NCBI GenBank assembly: GCA_038503035.1
Contig: JAVSML010025535.1
Location: 491,673 to 555,672, forward strand
Length of the DNA stretch: 64,000 bases
Source: Crocodylus rhombifer
Lineage: Eukaryota > Chordata > Crocodylia > Crocodylidae
Direction: 5' to 3'
Shown here one piece after another: positions 49,141-61,822 of this stretch (position 1 is its first letter; the number at the start of each line of letters is the position of its first letter). Below the pieces are notes generated by a model. That model did not search any database. It was not told where the DNA came from and worked only from the letters and a program-made list of their open reading frames with translations. The position numbers and the translations under genes are program-made.

Positions 49141-49420
49141 AGAAAAATTCTTCTTTGCAAGCTTCCGGGTACAAATACCCTTCGTCAGGCTGAGGCAGTG
49201 TCTGCAGCTGGTCTGTGCTCTTCCTGGATGGACTACAAACCATCCAGGAAGAGCACAGACCAACCGCCAATGCTTTCTCAGCCTGACAAAGGGTATTTTT
49301 ACCCAAAAGCTTGCAAAGAAGATTTTTTCTAACTTTTCTCTAATAAAAGATATCGGATTTACTCAAAAAACCTTGTCTGCCTATGGCCTTAGACCAACAT
49401 GGCTACAACCTATACCCCAG
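49141..49420. mobile_element. Fold-back PLE tail
   Basis: Two tails face each other: 49141-49193 (minus) and 49278-49333 (plus). Each has CTGACRA, a GGGTATTT-type block and AAGCTTGCAAAGAAG. Between them is a perfect 23-bp stem (49209-49231 and 49240-49262; start TGGTCTGTGCTCTTCC) with an 8-nt loop. The plus tail continues with AATAAAAGATATCGG and 'agaccaacatggctacaacc' to about 49420. No target duplication was recognised. Confidence 0.75.
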
Positions 49421-50489
49421 AAACATTAACATCACTAATCCTAAATTTTAAGCTAGCTTCATTTGGGACACACATCAACTTGTTCAAAATAGCTTGCCAC
49501 AGAAAGCACCCATCCATGAAATCACCAAGCAAGCAGCTCCCTCTAAAGTCAGTGACAAGTGGAAGTACTGAGCACCTCAAAGAATGAGACCTTAACACAG
49601 AAGATAACAAACGTGTCCAATGAAGCTGATGCAGTCAACTGAAAAGATTCATTTGACCTGGACATCTAAATCGGCTTGTCACACTGTGTTCTGCTGGAAA
49701 TAGGATTGCGCATTTGGGCAAGTTCTGTTCATCACTCACCAAACATCTGTGACCTGAACACTTCAGGTCAGAAAAATGAAAGATATAATGTAGCTCAGCC
49801 TCAGAAAAACAAGTTCAAGAGGGTAGTGGAATAATGCGACACTTACCAACTCTGTCTTCACACTAAAGTGGTTTTGTCTTCGGAGGGTAGTATTTAAACT
49901 AGTGGAAACAGCTTCTGTAAGTGGTCATTCTGAGGCTTTTTTCAAGAGATCCTGTGTAAAATGCAACTTCTTTAGCTCCCGTAGTCATTTTATACATGCC
50001 CATCAGAGTAATACCTAGGCCACACAAACCTGTATGTCCCTACTGCTGTTAGTGGTTTACATGACAGCTGTAATTCTGCTTGCAATTGCAACCAAGGCTA
50101 AGTGGAGGGAAAAAAATGATTGCTCTCCAAGTTGTATTTTGCCTCTAGTGTCTCCTTGCAGAAACACCATTATGCATTTATTAGATTCTGCACACTCAAT
50201 TTGTGAGTGGACTTTAGCAAGTAATTTGAATTCTCCGGGCTAAAGTCAGATGCCTAACGTCAGCCTAAAAGGCAGCAATGTGCATGCCAAGAGGCCAGAA
50301 CTGAATCTGCAGCACAAACAGGGAGATGTCAGATTAAAAATGGACTGCCACTCCTTTTCTGAAACTGGAGAAACTTGCCCCGCTCATCGGTCTTGAACCT
50401 TTTACAAGCACTTGCTCTCTGAGAATATATTTGCTCCCCTCACACTTACCAAAGCTGAACACCTCTCAAATGTGCTCAAATACCTTGGT
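49421..50489. other. Non-coding DNA
   Basis: No gene or confident repeat. Confidence 0.5.
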
Positions 50490-50640
50490 GAAGCAAGCAG
50501 CAGCATTATTCTGATTTACAGATGGACAACTGCGGCACAGAGACAGACTACTAAGAGACTCAGTCCAGGTTCATATGGGAAACAGTTGGTAGAGTGAATC
50601 ATTTTTCTGAGGAGCCTGAATCCTAGTTTTCTTGTTCACT
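50490..50640 (-). repeat. MIR copy
   Basis: 'ttattctgatttacagatgg' and 'caactgcggcacagagacag' match the reversed MIR core. Confidence 0.55.
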
Positions 50641-53009
50641 GGCATCATCATCCTTCTTCCACAATCCATGTGGGGGAAAGATAGATAAAAAGAATAATGC
50701 AAGGACAACTTCACAGGAATTTCATTCAGATTTTGCTTACATTTTGTGAGCTGGTTAAGCTGTATTCAAAAGTGTTCTCTCATTGCCATTGCTATCTACT
50801 TTCCACATGATAAACCAGCACATTTTGGAATTAGTAAGTAATACATCTCTGATAGAAACCCTCAGCAAAGAACATGGAAGTAAATTACACTTGGGGCCTC
50901 TTTTCTCTCCTCTATAAGGCAGGGCACCTGACACTGTAAATCTCAACAAATAGGTAAGTGTAACCAAATGAAAGGGAAGCAGAAAACCAGTTTCAGGCTA
51001 TGGTATCAAGTTTTCTAGTTTCTCTGTTTGAGAACTATATGCTGAAAGAACTTCCTATTGCATTGACCAACATTATCCATTGTTTCCTTGTGTCCCCTAT
51101 CTATCTCTACTGTCTCATCCATTACACCTAGGAAAACAGGATCGTGGCCCAAGACAGGGGCTCCTACACCCTAGAGGAGTAGAAATAAATTTGTTATATT
51201 TAATCAACACAGTATTTTAGCACTTACTGAAATAGGACAGTATTATTCTCCCTTTTCTGTAGATAAGAAACTCTACATGATCATAACTCCACTTTGAAGC
51301 CCACTGAGAGACCCATGATGGTTTTAAGGGGTGTAGGTTATTGGATTTACCCAAAGAACCTGGTCTGCCATGATGGTTTTAAGGCACTTTAAAATAAGTT
51401 TTGAGTCAATGAGGTCCCAAAGCACATGCCTAACTTCAAAGAATGGGTGAAAACGTGACTATATTTCATACTAGATACCTGCTTAAGCACCTTACCTAAC
51501 TGGGGCCTCACAGAGGTGTTATATGAAAGAGTTGGGAAATTAACCCACATCTCCGGAAACTTAGTTGGGTGCATTAACTAAAAGACTCCTCTTCCTCTAA
51601 AACTCCAGCTACCATTCTCCGTGCACTGTTCCAGAAGCATCTTTAATCCTAGTTCTTTTCTCTAAAATAACCCATGCGTTTTTACCATATGGTTTTCTCC
51701 CCAAGGTGAATATAATGGTATAACCACGTAACCGTTCCTTCTGATTCCCAGTGGAGCTGCAAGAAAGGAACATAGGAATTAAGTGTATCCTGCTTTCAAT
51801 AATTGCAAGCTTAGGAGTTGTGCACAGTATATTTAGTCTCTCCTGAGACACTTCTGCCAAACAAAAGTGTATGGCTCTAGAAGGGTCACAGCCAGCAAAT
51901 TTCATTCCAGGCAACATGTTGCGCTAGTGAGGAAAGCCTAGTTGTTAGTGTCTTTCTTCCTACAGGGTAAGCTTAATTAAAATATAAAATGTCAAAAGCT
52001 AGTATGAAATATGATATCCCTGTGGGCACTCAGAGTGAATTAAGCATATCAGCAGCTGAAGAGCAGGCTGCAACCTTACATTTGAAGAAAAGATTACAAC
52101 TGTTAAGTATAAAGTAACTCCTAGCTAGGGAGCTGTTGCATTTGCTAAGGCAACTGAAGTAGCTTTAGGCTCATAAAACCAAAAGAAATTGCCGATTTTA
52201 AGCATGGAAATCAGAAGAAAATCCACATAATCTCCACATAAAGACTCTGTGGGTGCATCCTACAAGGGTACAATCGTCATCGTATACTCACTGTCACTAA
52301 CAAGGTGAGGCCCCACTATATTTCCCTCTGCTTTGAAGTGAATATATATATTGATACCTCTCTGTGATAACTGCAATAAATGCATCCTTATTCTTTATTT
52401 ATTACTTTCCTGGCACTCCTATGCAGCAGGCGCAGTCTTGATGCTTTTGATCAAGCTTATTATGAAAAACAGCCACTTCCCCAAGGAGCTTACCGCTAAG
52501 GACAAAATGTTACCACATCAATGGATTTTTTTTTACTCCTCATATAGAATTTAATGGCAAATTATGTCCTTGCTCTATAATGCTACAGAACGGCTCAAAA
52601 ATCAAAAGAAAAGACCTCATTCTCTATTAAATTCAACAACTCTCTAAATTCCCTTGCATTTTCTTAAATAACCCACAGTCCCATTAAGATGCCCACTTCA
52701 TCTCCTCAGTCAAGCCTCCAGGCACAGCCCCATGTATGAGAGCTACAAATCGAAGCCATTGGTTTGTCTGCACAAGTTATTCAATTTAAAAGAAAAAATC
52801 CTGGTTTCCCATACACAAAATGCCTCACACGCCAACTATGAATCCATTTTTCTAATATCTTTAGCACTTTCCAGTCACCCCACCTGCCCTTTACCTTCAT
52901 TTCCTGGGACAGGGGACCATCTTTACATTTTGTGTCTGTAAAACATCTAAGTGCAGTGGACTCCTCGTTCATTACCGTTTCCAGCACAGTTCATAAGAAA
53001 AAAAGGAAG
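50641..53009. other. Non-coding DNA with weak SINE traces
   Basis: No gene. A weak MIR-like trace occurs at 52390-52500 ('cccaaggagcttaccgctaa'). Confidence 0.45.
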
Positions 53010-53060
53010 GACTGTCATCTCCATTTTGCACATGGGGAAGTGAGGCACTGGTAGGACATG
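53010..53060 (-). repeat. MIR core fragment
   Basis: 'tctccattttgcacatgggg' followed by 'aagtgaggcactgg'. Confidence 0.5.
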
Positions 53061-54329
53061 GATACACCTACACGTGGATACAGCTACACTACACACGAAG
53101 GTGTGATTGAAGCAAAAGGGAGGCAGGACTGCACTGACTTTAATCTAGCTAGTATAAGTAATACTAGCAGTAAATGCACAACAGTGCTGGTATGATCACA
53201 GGCTACATAAGCTTGGAAGTGACCTTGATAGCAACTCAGGTTGCAAGCCCACAGCAATGCCACTATGTCTTTACTACTCTTGTTGCCCTTACTTGCCAGA
53301 TGAAAGTCAGCACAGGCATGACTACTTGTGCTATGCTTGTGCCTTCATTTGCTGCACAGGCCTACCCTTGAAGACCCTTATATACTGCCCTATCACATAG
53401 GGAGTTACAACAATTTAAAAAAAATGTAAAAGACAGCAGGATGATGGGAACCATATAAATCCCTTGGGTAGACTGACACCACTGTAGCTATCCTAATGTA
53501 AACCTTTTAAAATAATCTGGCCTGATGTTTTCTGCTCCGGAGGCAAAAAGGTTTCTATTTGTAGGATTTTCTTTTAAGTTGCTGGCACGTCTGAAAACTA
53601 AATGAGGCACCTAGTATGAAAGCAAAGAAGTTTCTCATGGACTATATTTTTACACAAAGGGTGAACCCTGCTGAGTTGATGTCAAGCCTTAATTGATGTT
53701 AACTTCCATTCCCACTTCAGGTGATTGATGCTTACAGAGAAAAACCTTATTCCCTTTAGTGTTCTCTTGACCTTCGTCCTCAAACATGTATGAAGAAAGA
53801 AGGGAAAGAAATTCCACATTTTTGAGAGGCTCCTCACAGCTTGCCCATCTGTCCAGTCAACTGCACACTGCTACAAAGCACACTTTTCATCTTAAGTATT
53901 AGATTCTAGAAAAGGCAGGGTGCTGTACGCAGACCGACAGAAATACACCATTTGTATAATGTGCATTCCATGTTGCTTTTATATCTATGCCAGTTAGTGG
54001 CCAGAGCTGCTACTGTTTTGAGAAAAATGCAGTGAGCCAGATTCATTCACGAGGGCAACTCAGCTTTAGACAAATGCGTTAGGAATGATTCTGGCTTAGT
54101 ATTTTTCATATTTCCAAAAATATTGTTTTAAAGTTTCCTCTCATTTACAGTGTTGGCCAGGAGTGATTCCATCAGCGTTAACAGAGGGCACAGACAGAAG
54201 TGACAGTTTTTGAGAGATCAGGCCCTTGAAAATGCTCTACAGCCATGATTTAACACGTGCATGGCTGCAGAGCACTTTAAAAAAGGCCAATGGCATGAAA
54301 AACTAACCCTGGTTAAATCAAGTATTACA
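53061..54329. other. Non-coding DNA
   Basis: No gene or confident repeat. Confidence 0.5.
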
Positions 54330-54789
54330 TTAGGGCATGTCTATACATCATCCTATGGCAACATAATGCGTCATTACATCGCCATATGGCATGCTACAGC
54401 CACATAGTGATCATGGGGGTCTACCACAAGATCACCAGCTAGGTCGCTGTAGTTGGGGGGGGAAATGGAGCCCCCTCCCCTCACTGACCCAACACAGCTC
54501 CCCCAATACCTCATCCAGGGTAGCGGGGGGGGGACGGAAGGCACAAGGTGAGGGGGCCACATTCCTTGCCTGCTCCCCCTCAGCTCTGGCCATTCAGCAG
54601 CCAGAAGCTCCATGCTGGCTACACCTGGCAGCTGAATGGCCAGAGCTGAGGAGAGGGCAGGGGAGAAATGGAGCCCCCCTCCAGGGAAGCAGCTGGCCTG
54701 GACTGGTGCAGGCTACCTCCAGCCTCTTCCCACCTTTATGTAAAGCGCCATGAGTTAGAGCAGGGCCCTAACATCTGTCTGCACCCTGA
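54330..54789. mobile_element. Possible TIR element, GC-rich core
   Basis: The ends TTAGGGCATGTCTATACAT and ACATCTGTCTGCACCCTGA are partly inverted. The core contains the inverted pair 'aatggccagagctgag' / 'ctcagctctggccatt'. No target duplication could be recognised. Confidence 0.35.
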
Positions 54790-55974
54790 GTGACACTGGG
54801 AATTAAACTTTACATTTCTGAAGCCAAAATTTCCTCCTGCCATCCAAACGTCTTTTCAAAACCCCAAACAAAGTATGTAATATTTTTGAAGGACCGTGCG
54901 AAATAATAAAATACTGCCAGACTATAATAATGTCTTTCTTTTAATGATATCCTGATACACCATCCAAAAATCCTCCAAAAAATTGCCATTAGCACCTATC
55001 GACACCATAAGTACTATGGGTGGGAGAAAATGTAAATATTTAACCTTTCATTTTCATCATGTTTTAACTAAGAAAAAAACTCTGAATTCTGTACACACTT
55101 GATAATATAAACAACAGACCAAAGTAAGAAAGAAAACCCTTTTATCTATCAACTGCTCATAACTCCCTTCTTTGGTAAGATGGACTGAGGACAAAAAAGA
55201 ATCAAGTCAACACTATATCCAGTTGAAACTAACTTAGGAAGATCTCATAGACAGAATGTAATGACCCACATGAGGGTGTACTGAGGGCTTCCAAACTATC
55301 TTTTCTTGTGGGTCTTCCATGACTGCAATCTAGGAACAAGACTATTCCCCCAAATTCACTTCACTTGGGCCACCGTCATCATGGTTTGTTTCATAATGAC
55401 AGATTAAACCAACCAGGTCTTGAATTTTAATAACTGCCAACATGAATTGGATTCAAATTGGTAATATCCCATTAACAGCCCCTGAGAAGCTCACAGGGGA
55501 TATGTCTGTGACGAACAAAGGTTTAAGAATCATCTTGGTGCCTGCTGCTAAAGATTAGCATTAAAATAGAAATTCAAAGCATAGTCTGGTATTTTATCAA
55601 TCTCAGGGAAAATATATAACGATGGATACATCTGACACATCCTTTTTATTAATCAAACTATTTTTAGCAAAAGATAAGCTAGTCAGGAAAACAGCAGGAG
55701 TTTCATAAAGCATACGTTAGTAGAAACAATTACGAAGTAGATACAGAAGACCGTTCCCTCCAATAGCCTCTGATAGCCACCAGTGGGAAATGTTGGGTTG
55801 GAACACAAAGTAATAGTGTGAAATTTTAATGTGAATAATAGATTTCATGGCAAATGAGCCTCCAGTCTATGTGCTGCAGAGCAAGTTTTGAAAGAGCTAG
55901 ACAGTTCCTGAAGAATTTTTCTCCTGCCTCTGTATTCATCCACCAAAGAACTGACATGGGCACTTAGCAGTGTT
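54790..55974. other. Non-coding AT-rich DNA
   Basis: No gene or confident repeat. Confidence 0.5.
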
Positions 55975-56165
55975 GTATTGGAACACTCCAAAATCATTAA
56001 CAGATTTTATCCTCACAGGATATCCTCCAGGTAGGAAGCATTATTAAGCCCATTTTACATAGCAGGAAGTGAGATGGAACAGACTGAGTAACTTGCCCAA
56101 GTTCACACACAAAGTCTGTGGCTAAATGAGGACCTGAACCCTTCCAAAAGCCTCCTTTACCAACT
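55975..56165 (-). repeat. MIR copy
   Basis: 'taagcccattttacatagca', 'actgagtaacttgcccaagt' and 'tgaggacctgaacccttcca' give nearly the full reversed MIR order. The best MIR in the window. Confidence 0.7.
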
Positions 56166-56189
56166 ATCCATCTTTTTGACCCTTTCTCA

Positions 56190-57363
56190 CTGTAGGCATG
56201 GACAGATGGGCACATATCCCAGTGTTATTTTCACCGGTTTTGTTCACTATAACAGGAGCCTTCTTGGGGCCAGTCTGCCAACCTGTTCTGGGCCACCCAC
56301 CTGCTTCCTTGTCTGCCACACCTTGTTGTTTCTTAGTTGGTTTTAATAAGGCAGGACGCTGCCCATTCTTGCCCCAATGCCAGAGGGGCACTATCAGCAG
56401 CTCCGTTCTTCCCCTACACTGCAGCCCAAGCCTCACAGATGGCATTCAGATCACACAATGCCCCTGGCCTACAGCCAGACCAAGCTTAGCCCTCGTCAGG
56501 CCTCAGACACACACACATTTATACCTCCCTCCTCTCACTAGGGCCTCTCACACTCCACCCCTCTCACATGGTCTCTTCCACACATCAACAACTTGTACCT
56601 CTTTGGTCCCTCTCAGAGCAGGCCCCCTCGACCATAGGGTTTATCTAGCTCATACCTTGGGTGGCAGATGTACTGTCTTTTGGGCCTCTCCCACGACCCT
56701 CACTGCAGTAGTGGCTAGCCAATTACCTGACCGGGTCCAAGTTTGCCCTGGCCCCTCCCGTGGCAACTCTATCCACTTGCACACACATACTGGACTTCCA
56801 GCCCTCTGGTTTCCCCCTCACTGGGGCCCCTCATTCTCCATCCCCTCACCAGGGTCAACCCCTTACTGGGGCTCCTCATCTCTGCCCCTTCATTAGGGCC
56901 TCCCTGGTAGGGGCTCCAATGGCCATAGCTGTGTCTGGTCCCATCTGGGTCTTACACCCTCCTTGGGCTCAGGTGGCTGTAGCTGTGTCTGGCCCCCTTG
57001 TACTCACAGTACTGTGGGGGCTAGGATTTAAGGCACCCCAACCCACCTTTGACTGGCCTAGTATTTCCTGGGTGCTCCCACACCACTGGGAGCCCCATCA
57101 GGCTACCCATCCCTGGCAGGGTGCAGTTTTAGGTCATGCCCAGGACCAGGAGCCTCCAAACCATCCCCCATAAGTTCCTGCCCTTACCTCCAAGATGTTT
57201 TGTACAGCCTTTCAACCAGGTGGTGTTCCTGCCTGGCCTACCATCAGCAAATGGCTCTGTTTATACAGGCAGCCAGAGTTCTAAAATGACCACCATAATC
57301 AAGCACCTGCTGGCTCTTTGGCTCAGCCCTTAAAGTAGCAAGCACCAGCAGTGCCCTGCCACA
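56190..57363 (-). other. GC-rich block, possibly an LTR
   Basis: About 1.2 kb of pyrimidine-rich plus-strand sequence with imperfect tandem units resembling 'ctcactggggcccctcattc' at about 56810-56910. On the minus strand the edge would start TGTGGCAGGGCAC at 57363, and a CTGTATAAACAG box lies about 100 nt inside, as in an LTR. The opposite edge, a duplication and a polyadenylation signal were not found. The 232-codon frame inside shows no known domain. Confidence 0.25.
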
Positions 57364-57825
57364 TTGACTAATTAAATTATGCCAGAATCAGGAATAGACA
57401 AATGTATGACTATCCTGAGATAGCTCACATAGGTGAGGGTCATTACGGTGCCTGGCTGCTAGACAGCGGGCTAACTAGTAAACATCAGCTATGGCTACCC
57501 AGGAATAGAGGGGGATAGATAAGACCTAAGTTGATTAAACTTACACCCATATAATTTTACCCTTCGTGCTTTCAGGGTTAAGTCTGGATTCGGTGAAGTT
57601 GCCCCAGTTCAGGGTTTGTGTCCTTTATGTCCATTATATTCCTACACCAGTTTAATGACAATTATACGGGCATAAACTTTAAACATAACCTCTTGCTGTA
57701 TTTTAAACTCAAGAAATAATGTTATCTTAATACAAGCAGCAGCTAATAAGCAGTTTTTGGAGGGGAAAAAGCCCAGAACCATCCCTAAATAAGCTTCTCC
57801 CTTAATGCACCTCACTGTATTGGTA
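57364..57825. other. Non-coding DNA
   Basis: No gene or confident repeat. Confidence 0.5.
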
Positions 57826-58960
57826 CGTAGATCACAGGACTGAGAGGGAACCTCATGAAGTCACCTTGTTCAGCCCCCAGCTTGGGGTAGGATCATCCCT
57901 GACTAAATCATTGCAGTCAAGTATCTGTCTAACCTGCTCCTGAAATTTTCCAGGGGTGGAGAGTAGGTCTGTGCAAAGTGGCTAATATTCACTTTGGATT
58001 CAGATTTGGCCAATTCGGGGGACAATGATTCAATTTGGTGATTCAAATCACTGCCCCAAATTGATTTGCCCAAATCTGATTCAGAGATTCAGCCACAGCC
58101 AAATCAGCCCCATCCCTGCTCACTCTCAATGGCTGCTCCACCAACTCTTGAAGCTCCCTGCTCTTTAAAAAACAGCCCACACTCACTGGCTGCTGCCAGG
58201 CAGGTGGGCAATCCCTGCTGTCCCCCACTGCCCTGCACTGCATGGGGGACTGTCGTGAGCCCCCAGAAGCTCCAGGGCCACTGCAGCGGTCAGTGAGTGC
58301 ATTTCTTTCGGGTTTTTCTTTTTAAAGGGCTGGGATCTGGGGCAGGCGGGACAGCCATGGGGGGGCCTGAAAGAGTGGGTGGGGGATAAGGGGCTCATGC
58401 CAGAGCCCCCATGCAGCCTGGGGCAGTGGGAGGCAGCAGGAACTGCCCCCGCCTCCACCTGGCAGCAGCCAGTGAGTGAGGCTTTTTTTTTAAAAAGCCA
58501 GGAGCTTGGGTGGGCAAAGCAGCCAATGGGGGGGATGGGCGAGCTCAGGGGGGCTGGCGTAGCAGGCAGGGGATGTGGCCTGGTGGGAGTCCCTCCATGG
58601 TCCCCTCCCCCCTTCTCCAGCCCTACCCCACCCCTTCCACTTACAAGCTCAGAGTCTGGGTCCAGCTCCCTGCTGCAGCGAGTGGGAACTGCTCAAATCT
58701 CTGAAGCTTTCCAAACCTTTTCCAAATCAATTCAGAGAGCTTCAGATTGATTCAGACCTTTTAACTGGTCTCCTGATTTGATTAGGATTCGGAAATTCAG
58801 CCACCAAATCTCCTCTGAATTGAATCAGTACCTGAAGCTTCGCACTGGAGCGTCCACAACCTTACTAGGTAGCCTGCTCCAATTCTTAACTACTGGATTA
58901 TCAAATACAGCTCTTTGGAATCCCAACTCTGCATTACACATTACCGCTATGCCTCTTGAA
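57826..58960 (-). repeat. CR1 3' fragment split by element A4
   Basis: Two parts, 57826-57963 and 58846-58960, read continuously when the intervening element is ignored: 'ggggtggagag' passes into 'tccacaaccttactaggtag' and 'cctgctccaattcttaacta'. This is the reversed CR1 C-terminal region of an older subfamily. Confidence 0.75.
57964..58845 (+). mobile_element. hAT-like non-autonomous element, copy A4
   Basis: About 880 bp. It starts TAGGTCTGTGCAAAGTGG like A1 and A2 and reaches CTGAAGCTTCGCAC, but the last bases of the right terminus are lost. Flanks are GTGGAGAG (57956-57963) and a decayed TGGAGCG. The inverted GC-rich modules start CACTGGCTGCTGCCAGG and end GGCAGCAGCCAGTG. Non-coding. Confidence 0.8.
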
Positions 58961-59900
58961 TGCCAACACTAGCTCACAAATAAATCACAAATAAATAACA
59001 TGAATAAATATCAAAACAAGCACCCCAGAAAAGGTACGATCAATAACAAAAACAGAGAGGTTTCACAAACCCACACACCTCTCCATCTGTCACTGACATG
59101 ACTTTAATGATACTTAAGCAACAACTTAGGCATTTTGCTGAGTCTTGGGTTAAATCAATACCATGTGAATAAAAGAGACATCTGACTTAATTTGCCATTG
59201 GATCACTTTCTAAGAACACAGCTCTCCACAGAGTGAAAGTGGCCTGAGTTGAAATAGTTGTTATAGCACATTACAATGTAAAAGAGCCATCCCTGTTGTG
59301 AAATCTCACTTTATTCCCTTTTGCCTGTACACTTTGGTAGCTGTTCAATATAATTATTGTAGCTCATAAAAAATAAATGTTATAAGGCAACATGTTGGTT
59401 ACTGTGCTGTTTTGTTTCAAAATAACTTATGAGCACTATATTTCCCTGTTGTAATATTAGTCCATTGCAGTAATAAAGTTGTCATACAGGCTATGTGATG
59501 GACCACTTTGCATTGTTGTAACTGCCTTTTTTGTATTATAACTGTTTGCAACTTTATGTCGTCTTCATAAATGTGATCAATAGCAATAATAAAGTTGCAA
59601 GACAGCTTATTTTTTTCCCTCAACCCCAAGAGTTACCTTGTAGTTGGTGGTAACTCGACTACTGTCTTCCTCTACCCATTCTCTCTTTTAGTATCTTGGC
59701 ATTGAATTTTGTGTAAACAAACACATTCAACACCTTTTACTATAAACAATGCAACTGGAATATCACATTGAATAATATACCCCCTTTTGCTGTTAGTTTA
59801 AATTGTTCGTAAAACATGAACTACAACTCAATTCAATTTATGGAAAAATGAGACGTAGGCCCAGTTCAGCAAAGTTTTAAGACATGTCCTTACAACTCAG
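58961..59900. other. Non-coding AT-rich DNA
   Basis: No gene. A short inverted pair TTGCAACTTTAT / ATAAAGTTGCAA at about 59547-59600 and a partial duplication around 'gcaataataaagttg' are visible. Confidence 0.5.
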
Positions 59901-60148
59901 TGGGCTCATCTACACATGCGCTTTCATTGTGCATTTTATTGCACATTAAAGCATCACATAAAAAACTGTGCGATTATGATAATGCACAATAAAATAGCCT
60001 ACTGCACATTAAGTGTACTTAAAAACTGTGGGCATTCATTACAATGCATTAAAGCAGCCTAAAGCACGCTTGTTTAGTGCCCCACAATAGTGTACTAAAT
60101 TTAATACACATTAGGAAAAGTGCCTTAATGCATGTGTAGATGCACCCA
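59901..60148. mobile_element. Short TIR element (MITE)
   Basis: 248 bp with 20-bp inverted ends matching at 17 positions: TGGGCTCATCTACACATGCG on the left and, as reverse complement of the right, TGGGTGCATCTACACATGCA. The interior is AT-rich with repeated 'gcacatta' and 'tgcattaaag' motifs. No target duplication recognised; superfamily unassigned. Confidence 0.7.
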
Positions 60149-60428
60149 AGGGGATGTATGTATCAAATCACAAGCTTCGCTGAATCAGGGATAAAGAACA
60201 CTAGTAGCTTTTGGTTATTTATGTTGCTAAATGTCCCACATGTAATGTTAATACAGTCCTCCATGTATATTTGAGCACAGCTCCAGAGATGCCAGGTATC
60301 ATCCTGAAAGCTATTGTATTATCTAAACCCAACATCTGATACAAACATCTCAGGTAGTAAATTCAGGTTCTCAGCTGGTACAAACTGACACAGCTCCACA
60401 GAAAGCAAAGGGGCTTAGTCAATTCATA
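60149..60428. other. Non-coding DNA
   Basis: No gene or repeat supported. Confidence 0.5.
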
Positions 60429-60544
60429 TAGAATCATAGAAAATTAGGGTTGGAAGGGAACCTCAGGAGCTCACATTTAATCTAACCCCATGCTCAAAGC
60501 AAGACTAATCCCAACTAGATCATCCCAGCCAAAACTTTATCTAG

Positions 60545-61700
60545 TCAGGTCTTAAAAACCTCCAACAATGGAGAGTCCACAACTTTTCTGGGTAACCTGT
60601 TCCAATGTTTTACTACCCTCCTAGTGAGAAAATTCTTCCTAATATCTAACCTAAACTTCCCTTGCTGCAACTTAAGATGGTTGCTCCTTGTTCTGTCATA
60701 TGCCACCTTTGAGAACAATCTAGACCCATTCTCTTTCAAACCCCGCTTCAGGTAGTTGAAGATGCCATCCCCTCAGTCTTCTCTTCTCTAGACTAAATAA
60801 TCCCAGTTCCTCAGCCTCTCCTCATAAGTCATGTCCCCCAGCCCCCTCAACATTTTCACTGCCCTTTGCTGGACTCTCTCCAAGGTATCTACATCCTTTC
60901 TGCAGTGGGGCATCTAAAACTGAACACAGTACTCCAGATGTGGCCTCACCAGTGCTGAGCAGAGGGGAATAATCACTTCCCTTGGTCTGCTGGCAACACA
61001 CCTACCAGTGCAGCCCAGTATACTGTTAGCCTTCTTGACAACAGGGGCACATTGCTGCTTCATATTCAGTGTATTGTCCACTGTAGCCCCTGGGGCCTTT
61101 TCTGCAGAGCTGCTGCCCAGCCAGTCAGCCCCCAACCTATACCGGTGCATGGGATTGTTCTGTCCTAACTGCAGGTCTTTGCACTTGTCTTGGTTGAATA
61201 GCATAAGATTTCTTTTGGCTCAATCGTTCAATTTGTCTAGGTCACTCTAAATCTTAGCCCTACCCTCCAGCATATCTACTACTCCCCCAGCTTGATGTCA
61301 TCTGCAAACTTGCTGAGGGTGCACCCTATGCCACCTTCCAGGTCGTTTACAAAGACATTGAACAAAACCAGCCCCAGGACTGACCCCTGGGGCATTCCAC
61401 TTGATACCAGCTGCCAACTAGACATTGAGCCATTGATTACTACCCTCTAAGCCTGATGGTCCAATCAGTTTTCTATCCACCTTAACAGCTCATTCATCCA
61501 GCCTGTACATCCTTACATGCCTGTGAGAATGTTGTGGGAGACCATATCAAAAGCCTTGCTAAAATCACAGTATACCACACAGACTTGTCTCCCCGCATCC
61601 ACAGAGCCAGTCATCTCATCATAAAAGGCAATCAGGTTGGTCAGACAGGACTTGCCCTTGGTAAATCCATGCTGACTATTCTTAATCACCTTCTTCTCCT
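60545..61700 (-). pseudogene. CR1 ORF2 reverse transcriptase, old copy, decayed
   Basis: Recognisable blocks on the minus strand: [20 protein letters not shown] and [15 protein letters not shown] (about 61690-61530), the catalytic SKFADDIK (about 61310-61290), LNMKQQCAPVVKKANSILG and RPHLEYCVQF (about 61060-60915), and GKFRLDIRKNF / HWNRLPRKVV near the C-terminus (about 60660-60570). Stops and frameshifts break the frame many times. The upstream RT and endonuclease region continues in the pieces at 62441-62584, 63236-63295 and 63627-64000. It cannot be functional. Confidence 0.85.
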
Positions 61701-61822
61701 CCAAGTCCTAAGAAATGGATTCCTTGAGGATCTCCAATATTTTTCCAGGGACTGAAGTGAGACTGACCAGTCTGTACTTCTCTGGATCCTCCTTTCTCTC
61801 TTTCTTAAATACGGGCACTATG

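Noticed and set aside
54330..54789. hAT assignment for this element
   Set aside because: No 8-bp duplication could be found, so only a possible TIR element is reported.
56198..57173. Long plus-strand frames (232 and 137 codons)
   Set aside because: Composition follows the CT-rich tandem sequence; no known domain, no homologous pattern, no gene structure around.
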